Shown: in pieces, positions 45,825-58,474 of the stretch | Numbering within the stretch: the stretch's first letter is position 1 | Layout of the letters: each line of letters opens with the position of its first letter | DNA from: Herbidospora solisilvae | GTDB taxonomy: Bacteria; Actinomycetota; Actinomycetes; Streptosporangiales; Streptosporangiaceae | Direction of reading: 5' to 3' | Assembly (NCBI RefSeq): GCF_009901565.1 | Contig: NZ_WXEW01000004.1 | Location: 496,001 to 560,000, forward strand | Length of the DNA: 64,000 bases | Position numbers and translations under genes: made by a program | The notes under the pieces: model-generated | Databases searched by the model: none | The model's input: the letters and a program-made list of their open reading frames with translations, nothing else | Told to the model about the DNA's origin: nothing

Positions 45825-46577
45825 ATGGGCGCACTGGAGGCGAAGGCGGCTCTGGTGACCGGTGGTTCGCGGGGGATCGGGCGGGCCGTCGTACAGAAAC
45901 TGGCCCGTGAAGGCGCCCATGTGGTCTTCAGCTTCAACGAGAACCGTTCCGCGGCCGAAGAGGTCGTCGCGCAGGTGGCCAGGTTCGGCGGCACCGCTCA
46001 CGCGGTGCGGGCCGACATGGGCTGTCCCGACGACGTGAAACTGCTCTTCGAGCAGACGGTACGCCGGCTGGGCGCCCTCGACATCCTCGTCAACAACGCG
46101 GCGATCAACCCGATAAGGCGCATCATCGACGCCACCGCCGACGACTTCGACCGCGTGATGGGCGTGAACGCGAAAGGGCCGTTCCTGGCGATCCAGGCGG
46201 CCTCCCGCATTCTGCGCGCGGGCGGGCGGATCGTGAACATCTCGTCGTTCGGCACCCGCGCGCCCGCCGAGGGGCTGTCGCTCTATCTGGCCAGCAAGGC
46301 CGCGCTTGAGTTGCTGACCGCCGTGGCCGCCCGGGAGCTGGGCGCGCGCGGGATCACCGTCAACGCGGTCTCGCCCGGGGTGACCGACACCGAGCTGATG
46401 CGCGAGTCGTCGGGGGCGAGCGCCGACGAGACGTTCGACGGGATCACCGCCAAGACCGCCCTGCGGCGGCTGGGCGAACCGGCCGACATCGCCAACGTGG
46501 TGGCGTTCCTGGCCGGGCCCGACTCACAGTGGATCACCGGGCAGAACCTGCGGGCGACCGGCGGGCTCATCGTCTGA
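45825..46577 (+). CDS. SDR-family oxidoreductase
   Basis: The 250-residue classical short-chain dehydrogenase has TGGSRGIG near the N-terminus, NNAAIN, a catalytic Ser in IVNISS, YLASK and VNAVSPGVTDTE. A GTGAGGAG ribosome site precedes the ATG. Similar to 3-oxoacyl-ACP reductase-like or glucose-dehydrogenase-like SDRs; substrate not predictable. Confidence 0.9.
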   Translation: MGALEAKAALVTGGSRGIGRAVVQKLAREGAHVVFSFNENRSAAEEVVAQVARFGGTAHAVRADMGCPDDVKLLFEQTVRRLGALDILVNNAAINPIRRIIDATADDFDRVMGVNAKGPFLAIQAASRILRAGGRIVNISSFGTRAPAEGLSLYLASKAALELLTAVAARELGARGITVNAVSPGVTDTELMRESSGASADETFDGITAKTALRRLGEPADIANVVAFLAGPDSQWITGQNLRATGGLIV

Positions 46578-46636
46578 GACCAGTGCCAGACTTGGCGATC
46601 ACGAAGTCTCGGCAGGCGGCAGGGCGTCTTACCGGC

Positions 46637-46918
46637 TCACCGGTCGAGAGGCCGAGCGACCGCGCTCGTCAGCTCCGTCGGCTCCGTCGGCTCCGCGAAC
46701 GTGATCACCATGTATCGGCCGTTGGCGTAGCTGACCACGGGCCGCCCCAGCAGTTCGCCGACCGAATGGGCGACGTTCTGGAACATCTCCACCAGTTCGG
46801 GGGTGTCGGCGCTCACTCTGAAGCGGCCGCTGGTTGTCAGGTGCTCGGCGACCAGAGGCACGAAGTTGGCCTCGGCGCGGAGCTTCTCGTCGGACGTGAG
46901 GGGGGTTCGTGCGGGCAT
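46637..46918 (-). CDS. Conserved hypothetical protein downstream of DUF3046 gene
   Basis: The 93-residue protein has a strong AGGAG site six bases before ATG 46918. It lies 11 bases after the DUF3046 gene, so the two are probably co-transcribed. Helical N-terminus, then a GRPVVSYANGRYMVITFAEP strand region, and a PTEPTEL tail. Not recognised. Confidence 0.65.
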   Translation of the reverse strand: MPARTPLTSDEKLRAEANFVPLVAEHLTTSGRFRVSADTPELVEMFQNVAHSVGELLGRPVVSYANGRYMVITFAEPTEPTELTSAVARPLDR

Positions 46919-46929
46919 GTCTCTCCTGG

Positions 46930-47124
46930 TCAGCGGAGGCGGGGGTCGACGTCGACGACCTGGCAGACCGCCTGCCAGACCTGTTTCGCCGCGAACCCGT
47001 CGGCCAGGGCCTGCTCGACCGTCCGGCCGCCGAGTCCTGCGATCACGTAGTCCTTCGCCCAGGACTCGGCGTACGTCTCGCCGAAGTGGCGGGACATGCG
47101 GTTCCAGAATTCCGTGAGTCGCAT
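46930..47124 (-). CDS. DUF3046 family protein
   Basis: This 64-residue protein beginning MRLTEFWNRMSRHFG and containing YAESWAKDYVIAGLGGRTVEQAL and VWQAVCQ is a clear DUF3046 member. Such genes habitually lie close to recA in actinobacteria. Function unknown. The frame is open further upstream, but the family starts at this ATG. Confidence 0.9.
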   Translation of the reverse strand: MRLTEFWNRMSRHFGETYAESWAKDYVIAGLGGRTVEQALADGFAAKQVWQAVCQVVDVDPRLR

Positions 47125-47155
47125 GGCCCCCAGTATGGCCGTGGCGGGCGGGTGG

Positions 47156-47653
47156 TCAGAGCACGCGGGAGCCGTACATCTCGCCGAGGGGGTCGGCGAG
47201 CAGCTCCAGGCGGGCGCCGTCGGGGTCGGAGAAGTAAATGGAGGCGCCGCTCTCCATGATGTACGGCACTCCGGCGGCCTCCAGCTTGCCGCGCAGCCGC
47301 TCCCACGCGACGGGGTCGACGGAGATGGCGATGTGGTGGAGGCCGCCGAGGACCTCCTTGTAGGGGCCGAGGTCGAGGCCGGGGAAGTCGAAGAAGGCCA
47401 GCAGGTTGCCGTTGCCGATGTCGAAGAAGAAGTGGTTGGAGCCCTTGTAGTCGCGGTTCTCGAAGATCTCGGTGAGCGGGAACTCCAGAAGCCCCTGATA
47501 GAATTCGATCGTGCGTTCGACATCCGACGACAGCAGGGCGAAGTGGTGGAGGCCGCGCGCACTGCTCGGGGGGCGGCGCTCGTTGAGATGACGTTCTTTT
47601 ATAGAGGCGCGGGTTGCTTCGATGGCCTCGTAGTCGATGTCCATGGTTCTCAT
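47156..47653 (-). CDS. VOC-superfamily (glyoxalase/dioxygenase-like) protein
   Basis: The 165-residue protein has two beta-alpha-beta-beta-beta modules: LHHFALLSSDVERTIEFYQGLLEFPL and LHHIAISVDPVAWERLRGKLEAAGVP, ending SIYFSDPDGARLELLADP. His and Glu metal ligands occur at the expected places. An AGGGA site favours ATG 47653. Could be a lactoylglutathione-lyase-like, dioxygenase or resistance protein. Confidence 0.9.
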   Translation of the reverse strand: MRTMDIDYEAIEATRASIKERHLNERRPPSSARGLHHFALLSSDVERTIEFYQGLLEFPLTEIFENRDYKGSNHFFFDIGNGNLLAFFDFPGLDLGPYKEVLGGLHHIAISVDPVAWERLRGKLEAAGVPYIMESGASIYFSDPDGARLELLADPLGEMYGSRVL

Positions 47654-47743
47654 GATTGTCCCTTTACCCGCAGCTCAATCACATCGGCCGCGGCGAGAAC
47701 TGTCGGTCGCCGGAGGCATGATGTGCGGAGGAGGTGGCCGGAC

Positions 47744-52390
<4,647 letters not shown>

Positions 52391-52437
52391 TCGCGGCCTA
52401 TGGTGAGGAATGACGCGAGCCGAGGCGAGGAGACGTA

Positions 52438-53364
52438 ATGGCATGGACGGCTGCGGACATCGCCGATCTGTCGGGCAAGGGCGCGATCGTGACCGGCGCC
52501 GGCAACGGCCTCGGGCTCCTCGCGGCGGGTGAGCTGGCCCGGCGAGGCGCGAAGGTCGTCTTCGCGGTGCGCGACGTGACCAGGGGCGAGGCGGCCGCGG
52601 CGCGGGTGCGGTCCTCCTTCCCCAAGGCCGAGGCCGTGGTGTCGCGGCTGGACCTGTCCGATCTGTCGTCCGTGCGCGACTTCGCCGGGCGCATGCCCGA
52701 GGTGTTCCCCAACGGGCTCGACATCCTGATGAACAACGCCGGCGTCATGGCACCGCCCCGGCGGTTGTCGGTCGACGGCTACGAGATGCAGTTCGCGACC
52801 AACCACCTGGGGCATTTCGCGCTCACCGGGTTGCTGCTGCCGTCCCTGCTGCTGCGCCCCGCTCCCCGGGTGGTGACGGTGAGTTCCAACATGCACCGGC
52901 GCGGGCGGATCGACTTCGACGACCTGCAGGGAAGCCGGCGCTACTCGCCGTACGGGGCCTACGCGCAGTCGAAGCTGGCGAACCTGCTGTTCGTCTATGA
53001 ACTCCAGCGGCGGGCGGCGGCCACTCCCCTGTTGTCGCTGGCCGCGCATCCGGGCTATTCGGCGACCGGGTTGCAGGAGGCCGGGGCGCGGATGACGGGG
53101 AGCCGCGTCCAGGTGCTCGTCCATCGGGCGGCGAACGCGGTGCTGGCGCAACGGGCCGAGATGGGCGTGCTGCCGCAGCTCTACGCGGCCACGGCGCCGG
53201 GGGTGCCGCGCGCGGGATACGTCGGGCCCGACGGGCCGGGCGAGATGCGCGGCTACCCGAAGCTGGTCTCCAGCAGCGCGGCGTCACACGACGAGGCGGC
53301 CGCCCGGCGATTGTGGGACGAGTCGGAGCAGATGACGGGGGTGCGATACAGCTTCGCGGGGTGA
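52438..53364 (+). CDS. SDR-family oxidoreductase (retinol-dehydrogenase/POR-like)
   Basis: The 308-residue extended-type SDR has TGAGNGLG, NNAGVM, VVTVSSNMHRRGRIDFDDLQ, YAQSKLAN and a long C-terminal segment ending EQMTGVRYSFAG. Arg after beta-2 (AVRDVTRG) suggests NADP(H). ATG 52438 follows GAGGAG, 47 bases after lhr. Its terminal segment is copied several times just downstream. Confidence 0.92.
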   Translation: MAWTAADIADLSGKGAIVTGAGNGLGLLAAGELARRGAKVVFAVRDVTRGEAAAARVRSSFPKAEAVVSRLDLSDLSSVRDFAGRMPEVFPNGLDILMNNAGVMAPPRRLSVDGYEMQFATNHLGHFALTGLLLPSLLLRPAPRVVTVSSNMHRRGRIDFDDLQGSRRYSPYGAYAQSKLANLLFVYELQRRAAATPLLSLAAHPGYSATGLQEAGARMTGSRVQVLVHRAANAVLAQRAEMGVLPQLYAATAPGVPRAGYVGPDGPGEMRGYPKLVSSSAASHDEAAARRLWDESEQMTGVRYSFAG

Positions 53365-53617
53365 GCGGGCAACCCACTCGGGTTGTCGCGAGACTCGGAG
53401 CAATGACCGGGCCGCTGATAGAGCTTCGCGGGATGAGCGGGGCAACCCGTTCGCGCCGTCGCGACCCTGACGCGCTCCCGCTGCAACTTCGCGAAGGTAA
53501 CTGGGCGCTACTCGCCTGCGCCCGTTCACTCCCCCGCGAAACTCGGAGCATATGACAGGCGTGCGATACCGCCCGTTCGCGCCGTCGCGAGGCTCGCAAC
53601 AGATGACAGGCCTGTGA
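53321..53617 (+). repeat. Decaying tandem array derived from the 3' end of the SDR gene
   Basis: The final codons and trailer of the SDR gene (starting AGTCGGAGCAGATGACGGG, 53321-53392) are repeated at 53393-53464 with a 72-base period. A partial piece (CAACTTCGCGAAGG...) lies at about 53481-53520. An internally shortened copy is at 53541-53590 and a stub at 53591-53617. Shared words are CTCGGAGCA..ATGAC, GTGCGATAC, CTTCGCGGG.TGAGCGGG and CGTTCGCGCCGTCGCGA. None encodes a separate gene. Confidence 0.75.
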
Positions 53618-53721
53618 GGCGGCGTCACGGTATGAAGGCCGGCCTTCCCGTCACCGCCGGTTCGTCCCATCGCAGCACACAGCCCTTGACCTGGGCACAC
53701 ACCCCCGATTGACTGCCATGG

Positions 53722-54150
53722 GTGAAAGCCAATCGCTCCATTCCATCGGCCACGGTCATCCCCGTCCTGATCTATCCCGACGTCCGGGAAGCCGTCGCCT
53801 GGCTCTCCGGGGCGTTCGGTTTCGAGGAGCGGGTGCGGATCGGTGACGGTCACCGTTCTCAGCTGCGTCACGGCGACGGGGCGCTGATCATCGGTGACGT
53901 GCACGGAGAGCGAAGGCCCCCACGCCAGGGCGAGGTCACCCATTCGGTAACCGTCCGTGTAGAAGACGCCCGGGCGCACTGTGAGCACGCCCGGGCCTTC
54001 GGTGCGCGCATCCTCATGGAGCCCGCCGATTTCGAGTACGGCGAACGGCAGTACGCCGCCGAGGATCTCGCCGGTCACCGGTGGACCTTCTCCGAGACGC
54101 TCGACGACGTCGCTCCCGAGGAGTGGGGCGGGCAGACCGTCACTCCGTAG
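53722..54150 (+). CDS. VOC-superfamily (PhnB/glyoxalase-like) protein
   Basis: The 142-residue single-domain protein has VIPVLIYPDVREAVAWLSGAFGFEERVRIGDG, HSVTVRVEDARAHCEHARAFGARIL and YAAEDLAGHRWTFSETLDDV, the pattern of PhnB-like VOC proteins. The start is a GTG with no clear ribosome site. Its stop overlaps the convergent E2 gene by 11 bases. Possible resistance or isomerase role is unproven. Confidence 0.82.
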   Translation: MKANRSIPSATVIPVLIYPDVREAVAWLSGAFGFEERVRIGDGHRSQLRHGDGALIIGDVHGERRPPRQGEVTHSVTVRVEDARAHCEHARAFGARILMEPADFEYGERQYAAEDLAGHRWTFSETLDDVAPEEWGGQTVTP

Positions 54151-55219
54151 CGGCCAGCGCCTTCGTCTCCCGCTGGATGGCCTTCAGGAAGAGCGCGGCG
54201 TCGCGGCCGTTGATCAGGCGGTGGTCGTAGGCCAGGCCGATGTGCGCCACCTGCCGGGATCGAACCTCGCCGCCGTCCAGGTGGAGCACCTCCTGGGGAG
54301 CGGTGACGGCCAGTGCGCACGCGGTCCCGGGGAAGATGAACGGGATGGCCAGCGTGATGCCGCCGTCGTGGTGGAGGGTGACGGCGATGTTCGCGTCGGC
54401 CAGGTCGGCGGCGCTGAAGTCGCCCTTCATCGCGGCCACGCGATACTCCATCAGCCTGGTCGCGACCTGCTGCAGCGACTTGGAACCGGCGTCGTGCACG
54501 ACCGGGACGTACAGGCCCTCACCGGTGTCGAAGGTCACGCCGACGTTGGCGGTCTCCGAGAGCACCGCCTTGGTGCGGTCGTCGCCGAGGGTGGCGAAGA
54601 ACAGCGGGAACTCGGTGTGCAGTCTGGCCACGGCCATGACGAACAGTTCGGCCAGGCCGACGGGGCGGCGGACCTGTTTGGTCAGCCGGCGGGTGGCGGC
54701 GAGTTCCTCGTCGAGGGGCATGTCGAGGACCGCGTAGGCGGCGGGGATCGTGGCGTGCGAGAGGGTGACCGCCCGGCCGACGGCCTGCTGGACCTTCGAC
54801 AGCGGGGCGGTGGGGGTGGAGGTCTCCGCCGCCAGCCGCTCCACGTCGGCCCGCCGGACGACGTTGACGCCCAGGGTGGCGACCTGCTCCTCGGTCACGC
54901 CGAGTTCGTCCATGGCCGCGCGAGCGGGCGCGGTGATCACCGGGCCGGAGTGGCTCTCCGGTGTGACGGAGGAATCGATCGGCGCTGGGATGGGGACGGA
55001 CGCGCCGATGGTCGCCAGCAGGTCACCCGGGGCGCAGTCGGCCATCAGGGCGACCTCCTGCCGCAGCACTCCCGTCGCGTCGGCCGTCACCTCCTCGGCC
55101 GACTTGGAGGTCTCCAGGACGGCCACCGGGTCGCCCTCCTTGACCTCGGTGCCTGTCTCCACCAGCCATTCGACCAGGACGTACGTGTCGTCGTTGTTGT
55201 TGAGCTTGGGGACCTTCAC
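54140..55219 (-). CDS. 2-oxoacid dehydrogenase E2 (lipoyl acyltransferase) of the NRPS-linked operon
   Basis: The 359-residue E2 has one lipoyl domain (1-75, lipoyl-Lys 39 in ETSKS), a linker, an E1/E3-binding domain (about 95-125, ITAPARAAMDELGV) and a catalytic acyltransferase domain (about 145-359). The latter ends with YDHRLINGRDAALFL, the active-site His with Asn instead of the commoner Asp. It would accept an acyl group from E1 and pass it to CoA or another thiol. The start is a GTG overlapping the E1beta stop. No E3 gene is present; a housekeeping E3 could serve. Last gene of the five-gene minus-strand operon. Confidence 0.92.
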   Translation of the reverse strand: MKVPKLNNNDDTYVLVEWLVETGTEVKEGDPVAVLETSKSAEEVTADATGVLRQEVALMADCAPGDLLATIGASVPIPAPIDSSVTPESHSGPVITAPARAAMDELGVTEEQVATLGVNVVRRADVERLAAETSTPTAPLSKVQQAVGRAVTLSHATIPAAYAVLDMPLDEELAATRRLTKQVRRPVGLAELFVMAVARLHTEFPLFFATLGDDRTKAVLSETANVGVTFDTGEGLYVPVVHDAGSKSLQQVATRLMEYRVAAMKGDFSAADLADANIAVTLHHDGGITLAIPFIFPGTACALAVTAPQEVLHLDGGEVRSRQVAHIGLAYDHRLINGRDAALFLKAIQRETKALAATE

Positions 55220-56193
55220 TTGAGGGACTCCAGGACCGTGTCGTGGATGGTGGTTTCGGTCAGCAGGACGGCACGTTCCAGGTGGCCCGCCGTCGGGATG
55301 ATGCTGTCGGCCGAGTGGGCCAGCGCGACGGGGTTGCGCAGCACGCCCCACAACTCCCGGTGCAGCACGTGGGCGACCTCGGCGCCCCACGTGCCCCCGG
55401 CGGTGCTCTCCTCGGCGACCACCACCGACTTCGCCTCCCGTGCCACGGCCACCAGCGGGGCGGCGTCCAGGGGGTGGAGGCGGGAGGGCACGAGCAGGGT
55501 GCAGACGATCTCCTGTTCCAGCAGGAGGCGGCGCATGGCCGCGAGGGCGCGGTGGGTGACGCCGCCGGGGGCGATGATCACGCAGTCGGGCGGCGTGTCG
55601 ACGTGGACGCGGGCCAGGCCGTCGGTGAGGTCCCAGGTGAAGAGGTCGTCCACCTCGTGCATGCGCTTGGTGTAGAGGACCTTGTCCTCGAAGAAGACGC
55701 AGGGGCGCTCGGCGGCGATCATGCGGGCGAGGACGTCGCGGTTGTCGTGCAGGGGCGACATCTCGTAGACGTCGAGGCCGGGCACTCCGATGAAGTGTTT
55801 CTGCAGGCTCTGGCTGTGGGTGGGGCCGTAGCCGCGGCCGCCGCCGGTGGGCAGGCGGACGATGAGGCGCATCGGCACGCGGGTGCCGTACATGGAGACG
55901 GACTTGGCGGCGAAGTTCACGATCTGGTCGAACGCCAGCGTGACGAAGTCGCTGAACATGATCTCGACGATCGCGGTGTCGCCGCACAACGCCAGGCCCG
56001 CCCCGACGCCGGTGATGGCCGACTCGCTGATCGGGGTGGTGATGACCTGCGACGGGAAGCTCGTCGACAGGCCGCGGGTGACTTTGAAGGCGCCGCCGTA
56101 GGGGTCCAGGACGTCCTCGCCCAGGAGGAAGGCCCTCGGGTTCGCGGCGAGCACCTCGTGCAGCGCCTGGTTGAGGTTCTCCACGACTCTCAT
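55216..56193 (-). CDS. 2-oxoacid dehydrogenase E1 beta subunit
   Basis: The 325-residue transketolase-type subunit has MRVVENLNQALHEVLAANPRAFLLGEDV, TPISESAITGVGAGLAL, IVEIMFSDFVTLAFDQIVNFAAK, LPTGGGRGYGPTHSQS and the C-terminal ESTAGGTWGAEVAHVL. It combines with the alpha subunit to decarboxylate a 2-oxoacid with thiamine diphosphate. The true start is ATG 56193, overlapping the E1alpha stop by four bases. Most similar in layout to pyruvate/acetoin/branched-chain types; the substrate is not deducible. Confidence 0.93.
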   Translation of the reverse strand: MRVVENLNQALHEVLAANPRAFLLGEDVLDPYGGAFKVTRGLSTSFPSQVITTPISESAITGVGAGLALCGDTAIVEIMFSDFVTLAFDQIVNFAAKSVSMYGTRVPMRLIVRLPTGGGRGYGPTHSQSLQKHFIGVPGLDVYEMSPLHDNRDVLARMIAAERPCVFFEDKVLYTKRMHEVDDLFTWDLTDGLARVHVDTPPDCVIIAPGGVTHRALAAMRRLLLEQEIVCTLLVPSRLHPLDAAPLVAVAREAKSVVVAEESTAGGTWGAEVAHVLHRELWGVLRNPVALAHSADSIIPTAGHLERAVLLTETTIHDTVLESLK

Positions 56194-57062
56194 GCGTCCC
56201 GCCCCACGGCGTGCCGGCCCCACGTCGACAGGGGGCGTGCCTTGACCTCACGGACGACCGATCCGACCAGGTCGCGGGCGCGGGCGTCCGCCTCCGCGAA
56301 CCCGGCCACGTCCGACATCTCGCGATACCAGTCACGGAGTTCGGAGACGCCCGACCGGGTGTCGTCGCCCTTGCTGTGCGGGCCCAGCCGGTTGACGGCG
56401 AACTCCACCACCAGCGGGGAGCCGGTCCGCACCGCGGAGACCAGAGGGGTCAGCACGGTCCGGATCTCGGAGACGTCGTCGGCGGGCAGGGCCGTGTGCG
56501 CGACCCCGAAGGCCGCGCAGCGGGCCGCGATCGTGCCCGACATGGCCAGCTCGGTCGGCGTGGTCTGGGCGATGCCGTTGTGCTCGACCACGACCAGCAG
56601 CGGGAGCCCCCACAACGCGGCCAGGTTCAGGGACTCGTAGACCGCGCCTTCGCCCCACGTGCCGTCGCCGATGTAGGCGCACGCCAGCGCGCCCGAACCG
56701 CGCAGGTGCAGGGCCGCGCCGACGGCCACCGGCAGGCTCTCGCCCTGGACGCCCGTCGACAGGTAGCCCTCGCGCAGTATGTGCTGGCTGCCGCCGACGC
56801 CGTCGCAGACCGCGCCCTCGCGGCCCATGATCTCCGCCAGCAGGCCGGCCGGGTCGTCGAAGCGGGCCAGGTAGTGGCCGTGGCCGCGATGGTTGCTGAA
56901 GACGCGGTCATCGGGCCCCAGCAGCGGCGCCAGCGCCACGGGGACGATCTCCTGCCCCAGGCAGGTGTGCGTGGTGCCGTTCAGCTCGCCCTTCGCGAAC
57001 AGGTCCAGCAGGGCGTGCTCGAAGTGGCGGATGAGCAGGAGCCGGTCGAGGTCGGTGGTCAC
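56190..57062 (-). CDS. 2-oxoacid dehydrogenase E1 alpha subunit
   Basis: This 290-residue, shorter-than-usual E1 alpha has LIRHFEHALLDLFAKGELNGTTHTCLGQE, SNHRGHGHYLA, GGSQHI, the TPP-binding motif GDGTWGEGAVYESLNLAALWGLPLLVVVEHN, and a helical tail. The N-terminal extension of housekeeping PDH alpha subunits is absent. GTG start overlaps the carrier-protein gene stop by four bases. Its place after an NRPS didomain points to a dedicated acyl supply. Confidence 0.92.
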   Translation of the reverse strand: MTTDLDRLLLIRHFEHALLDLFAKGELNGTTHTCLGQEIVPVALAPLLGPDDRVFSNHRGHGHYLARFDDPAGLLAEIMGREGAVCDGVGGSQHILREGYLSTGVQGESLPVAVGAALHLRGSGALACAYIGDGTWGEGAVYESLNLAALWGLPLLVVVEHNGIAQTTPTELAMSGTIAARCAAFGVAHTALPADDVSEIRTVLTPLVSAVRTGSPLVVEFAVNRLGPHSKGDDTRSGVSELRDWYREMSDVAGFAEADARARDLVGSVVREVKARPLSTWGRHAVGRDA

Positions 57063-58474
57063 CTGACGGCCGGTTCCGCCTCGCGGACGGCCTGGACGAC
57101 GCCCGCGATGGTCGGGGTGTCGAAGAAGACGTCCAGGGGGACCTCGACACCGAGGCGCTTGCGCATGCGGGCGATGATCTGGGTGATGGTCAGGGAGTGC
57201 CCGCCGAGATCGAACAGGTCCTCGTCGTCGCCGATCTCGTCGATGCCCAGCACTTCCTGCCAGATCTCGCGGACGGCGTCGTCGAGGTCGGCGGCCTGTG
57301 AGGTGCCGTCCACAGGGCTTTCGGGGTTGTTCATGATGGTGAGAAGGTCCTCCGCTATCCGGGCGACGTCCGACTCCGTGCCGGAGCCGGCGCCGTATTG
57401 CATGATCACGTAGAGGCCGTCGGGGTGGTCGACGGCCTGGAGGTGCAGGACGCTGCGTACGGAATGGTTGAAGACCGCCCAGTCGACGGTGGTCTTCACG
57501 CCGGTGAAGACGGGGTCGGGGCGGCGTTTGCGGTAGCTGACCGAGACCTGGGCGAGGGCGGTGCGCGGGCGCACGCCCCTGACGGCGCGGGCGTAGGGGA
57601 CGTGCCGGAAGCGGTACATCTCGCGCAGGTCGCGGTGGAGGGTCCGGGCGACGTCGGCGACGGTCCCTGCGGGTGTGGCGGTGACGGGCAGCTCGTTGAC
57701 GAACAGGCCGACGTTGTCGCGCACCTCCGGCACACGGGTGGACAGGTCGACGGCGACGGTCGGGGCCGGATCGCCGTAGCGGTGCAGCAGCGTGTGGACG
57801 GAGGCCAGGAACAGCTCGAAGCGCGAGACGCCCGGCACGTCGAGCATCCGGGCGCGGAAGGTGCGCACCGCCCCTTCGGCGGCCCCGCGTCCGGCCGAGG
57901 TGAGGCCGGGCAGCGGGGTGGGCTCTCCGGGAGGCCGCGCCGACCAGTAGGCCCTGGCCTCGTCGAGGTCGTCGCGGACCCGCTCCCGTTCCCCGTCGGC
58001 GAAGCTCGCGTACGACGTCCCGAGCCGGGGCCGCGACTCCCCGTTGTAGAAGTCGGCCAGGTCCCTGACCAGGATGTCCTTCGACTCGCCGTCGAACACG
58101 AGGTGGTGCGCGACGAACACCAGGACGTGCCGGTCAGGGCTTAGCTTGGCCAGCGTGAACCGGGCGAGCGGCCCGTTCTCGACGTCGAAGGGCCGGAGGG
58201 TCTCCTCCCGGACGAGCTCGTGCAGGTCGTCGGCGGTGGTCAGCCGGATCGGCGGACGTCCCCCGGGCACCATCACGGGCAGCCCGTCGACCTCGGCGAC
58301 CGCGCTCGACAACACCGCGTGCCGCCGGATCACCGCCTCACAGGCCGCGTGCAGCGCGCACACGTCGAGCTCTCCCTCGAAGTCGACGACCAGCGGCATG
58401 TGGTAGGCGGTCCGGGCCCGTCCCATGCGCTCGGTGATCCACATCCCGGTCTGCGCGAACGACGCCTCGGTCAT
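57059..58474 (-). CDS. NRPS condensation-peptidyl carrier didomain protein
   Basis: The 471-residue protein has a condensation domain (1-380) with the intact active-site motif HHLVFDG at 123-129 and DLSTRVPEVRDNVGLFVNELPV. A carrier domain (about 395-471) carries DLGGHSLT, phosphopantetheine Ser 427. There is no adenylation domain, so the carrier must be loaded in trans, most simply by the upstream ligase or the downstream E1/E2 complex. ATG 58474 overlaps the ligase stop by four bases. Confidence 0.93.
   Translation of the reverse strand: MTEASFAQTGMWITERMGRARTAYHMPLVVDFEGELDVCALHAACEAVIRRHAVLSSAVAEVDGLPVMVPGGRPPIRLTTADDLHELVREETLRPFDVENGPLARFTLAKLSPDRHVLVFVAHHLVFDGESKDILVRDLADFYNGESRPRLGTSYASFADGERERVRDDLDEARAYWSARPPGEPTPLPGLTSAGRGAAEGAVRTFRARMLDVPGVSRFELFLASVHTLLHRYGDPAPTVAVDLSTRVPEVRDNVGLFVNELPVTATPAGTVADVARTLHRDLREMYRFRHVPYARAVRGVRPRTALAQVSVSYRKRRPDPVFTGVKTTVDWAVFNHSVRSVLHLQAVDHPDGLYVIMQYGAGSGTESDVARIAEDLLTIMNNPESPVDGTSQAADLDDAVREIWQEVLGIDEIGDDEDLFDLGGHSLTITQIIARMRKRLGVEVPLDVFFDTPTIAGVVQAVREAEPAVR

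Noticed and set aside
53253-54078. Minus-strand ORFs with repeated Cys/Pro motifs across the 3'-end array
   Set aside because: They arise from reading the tandem duplicates of the SDR tail backwards; no ribosome site or family resemblance.
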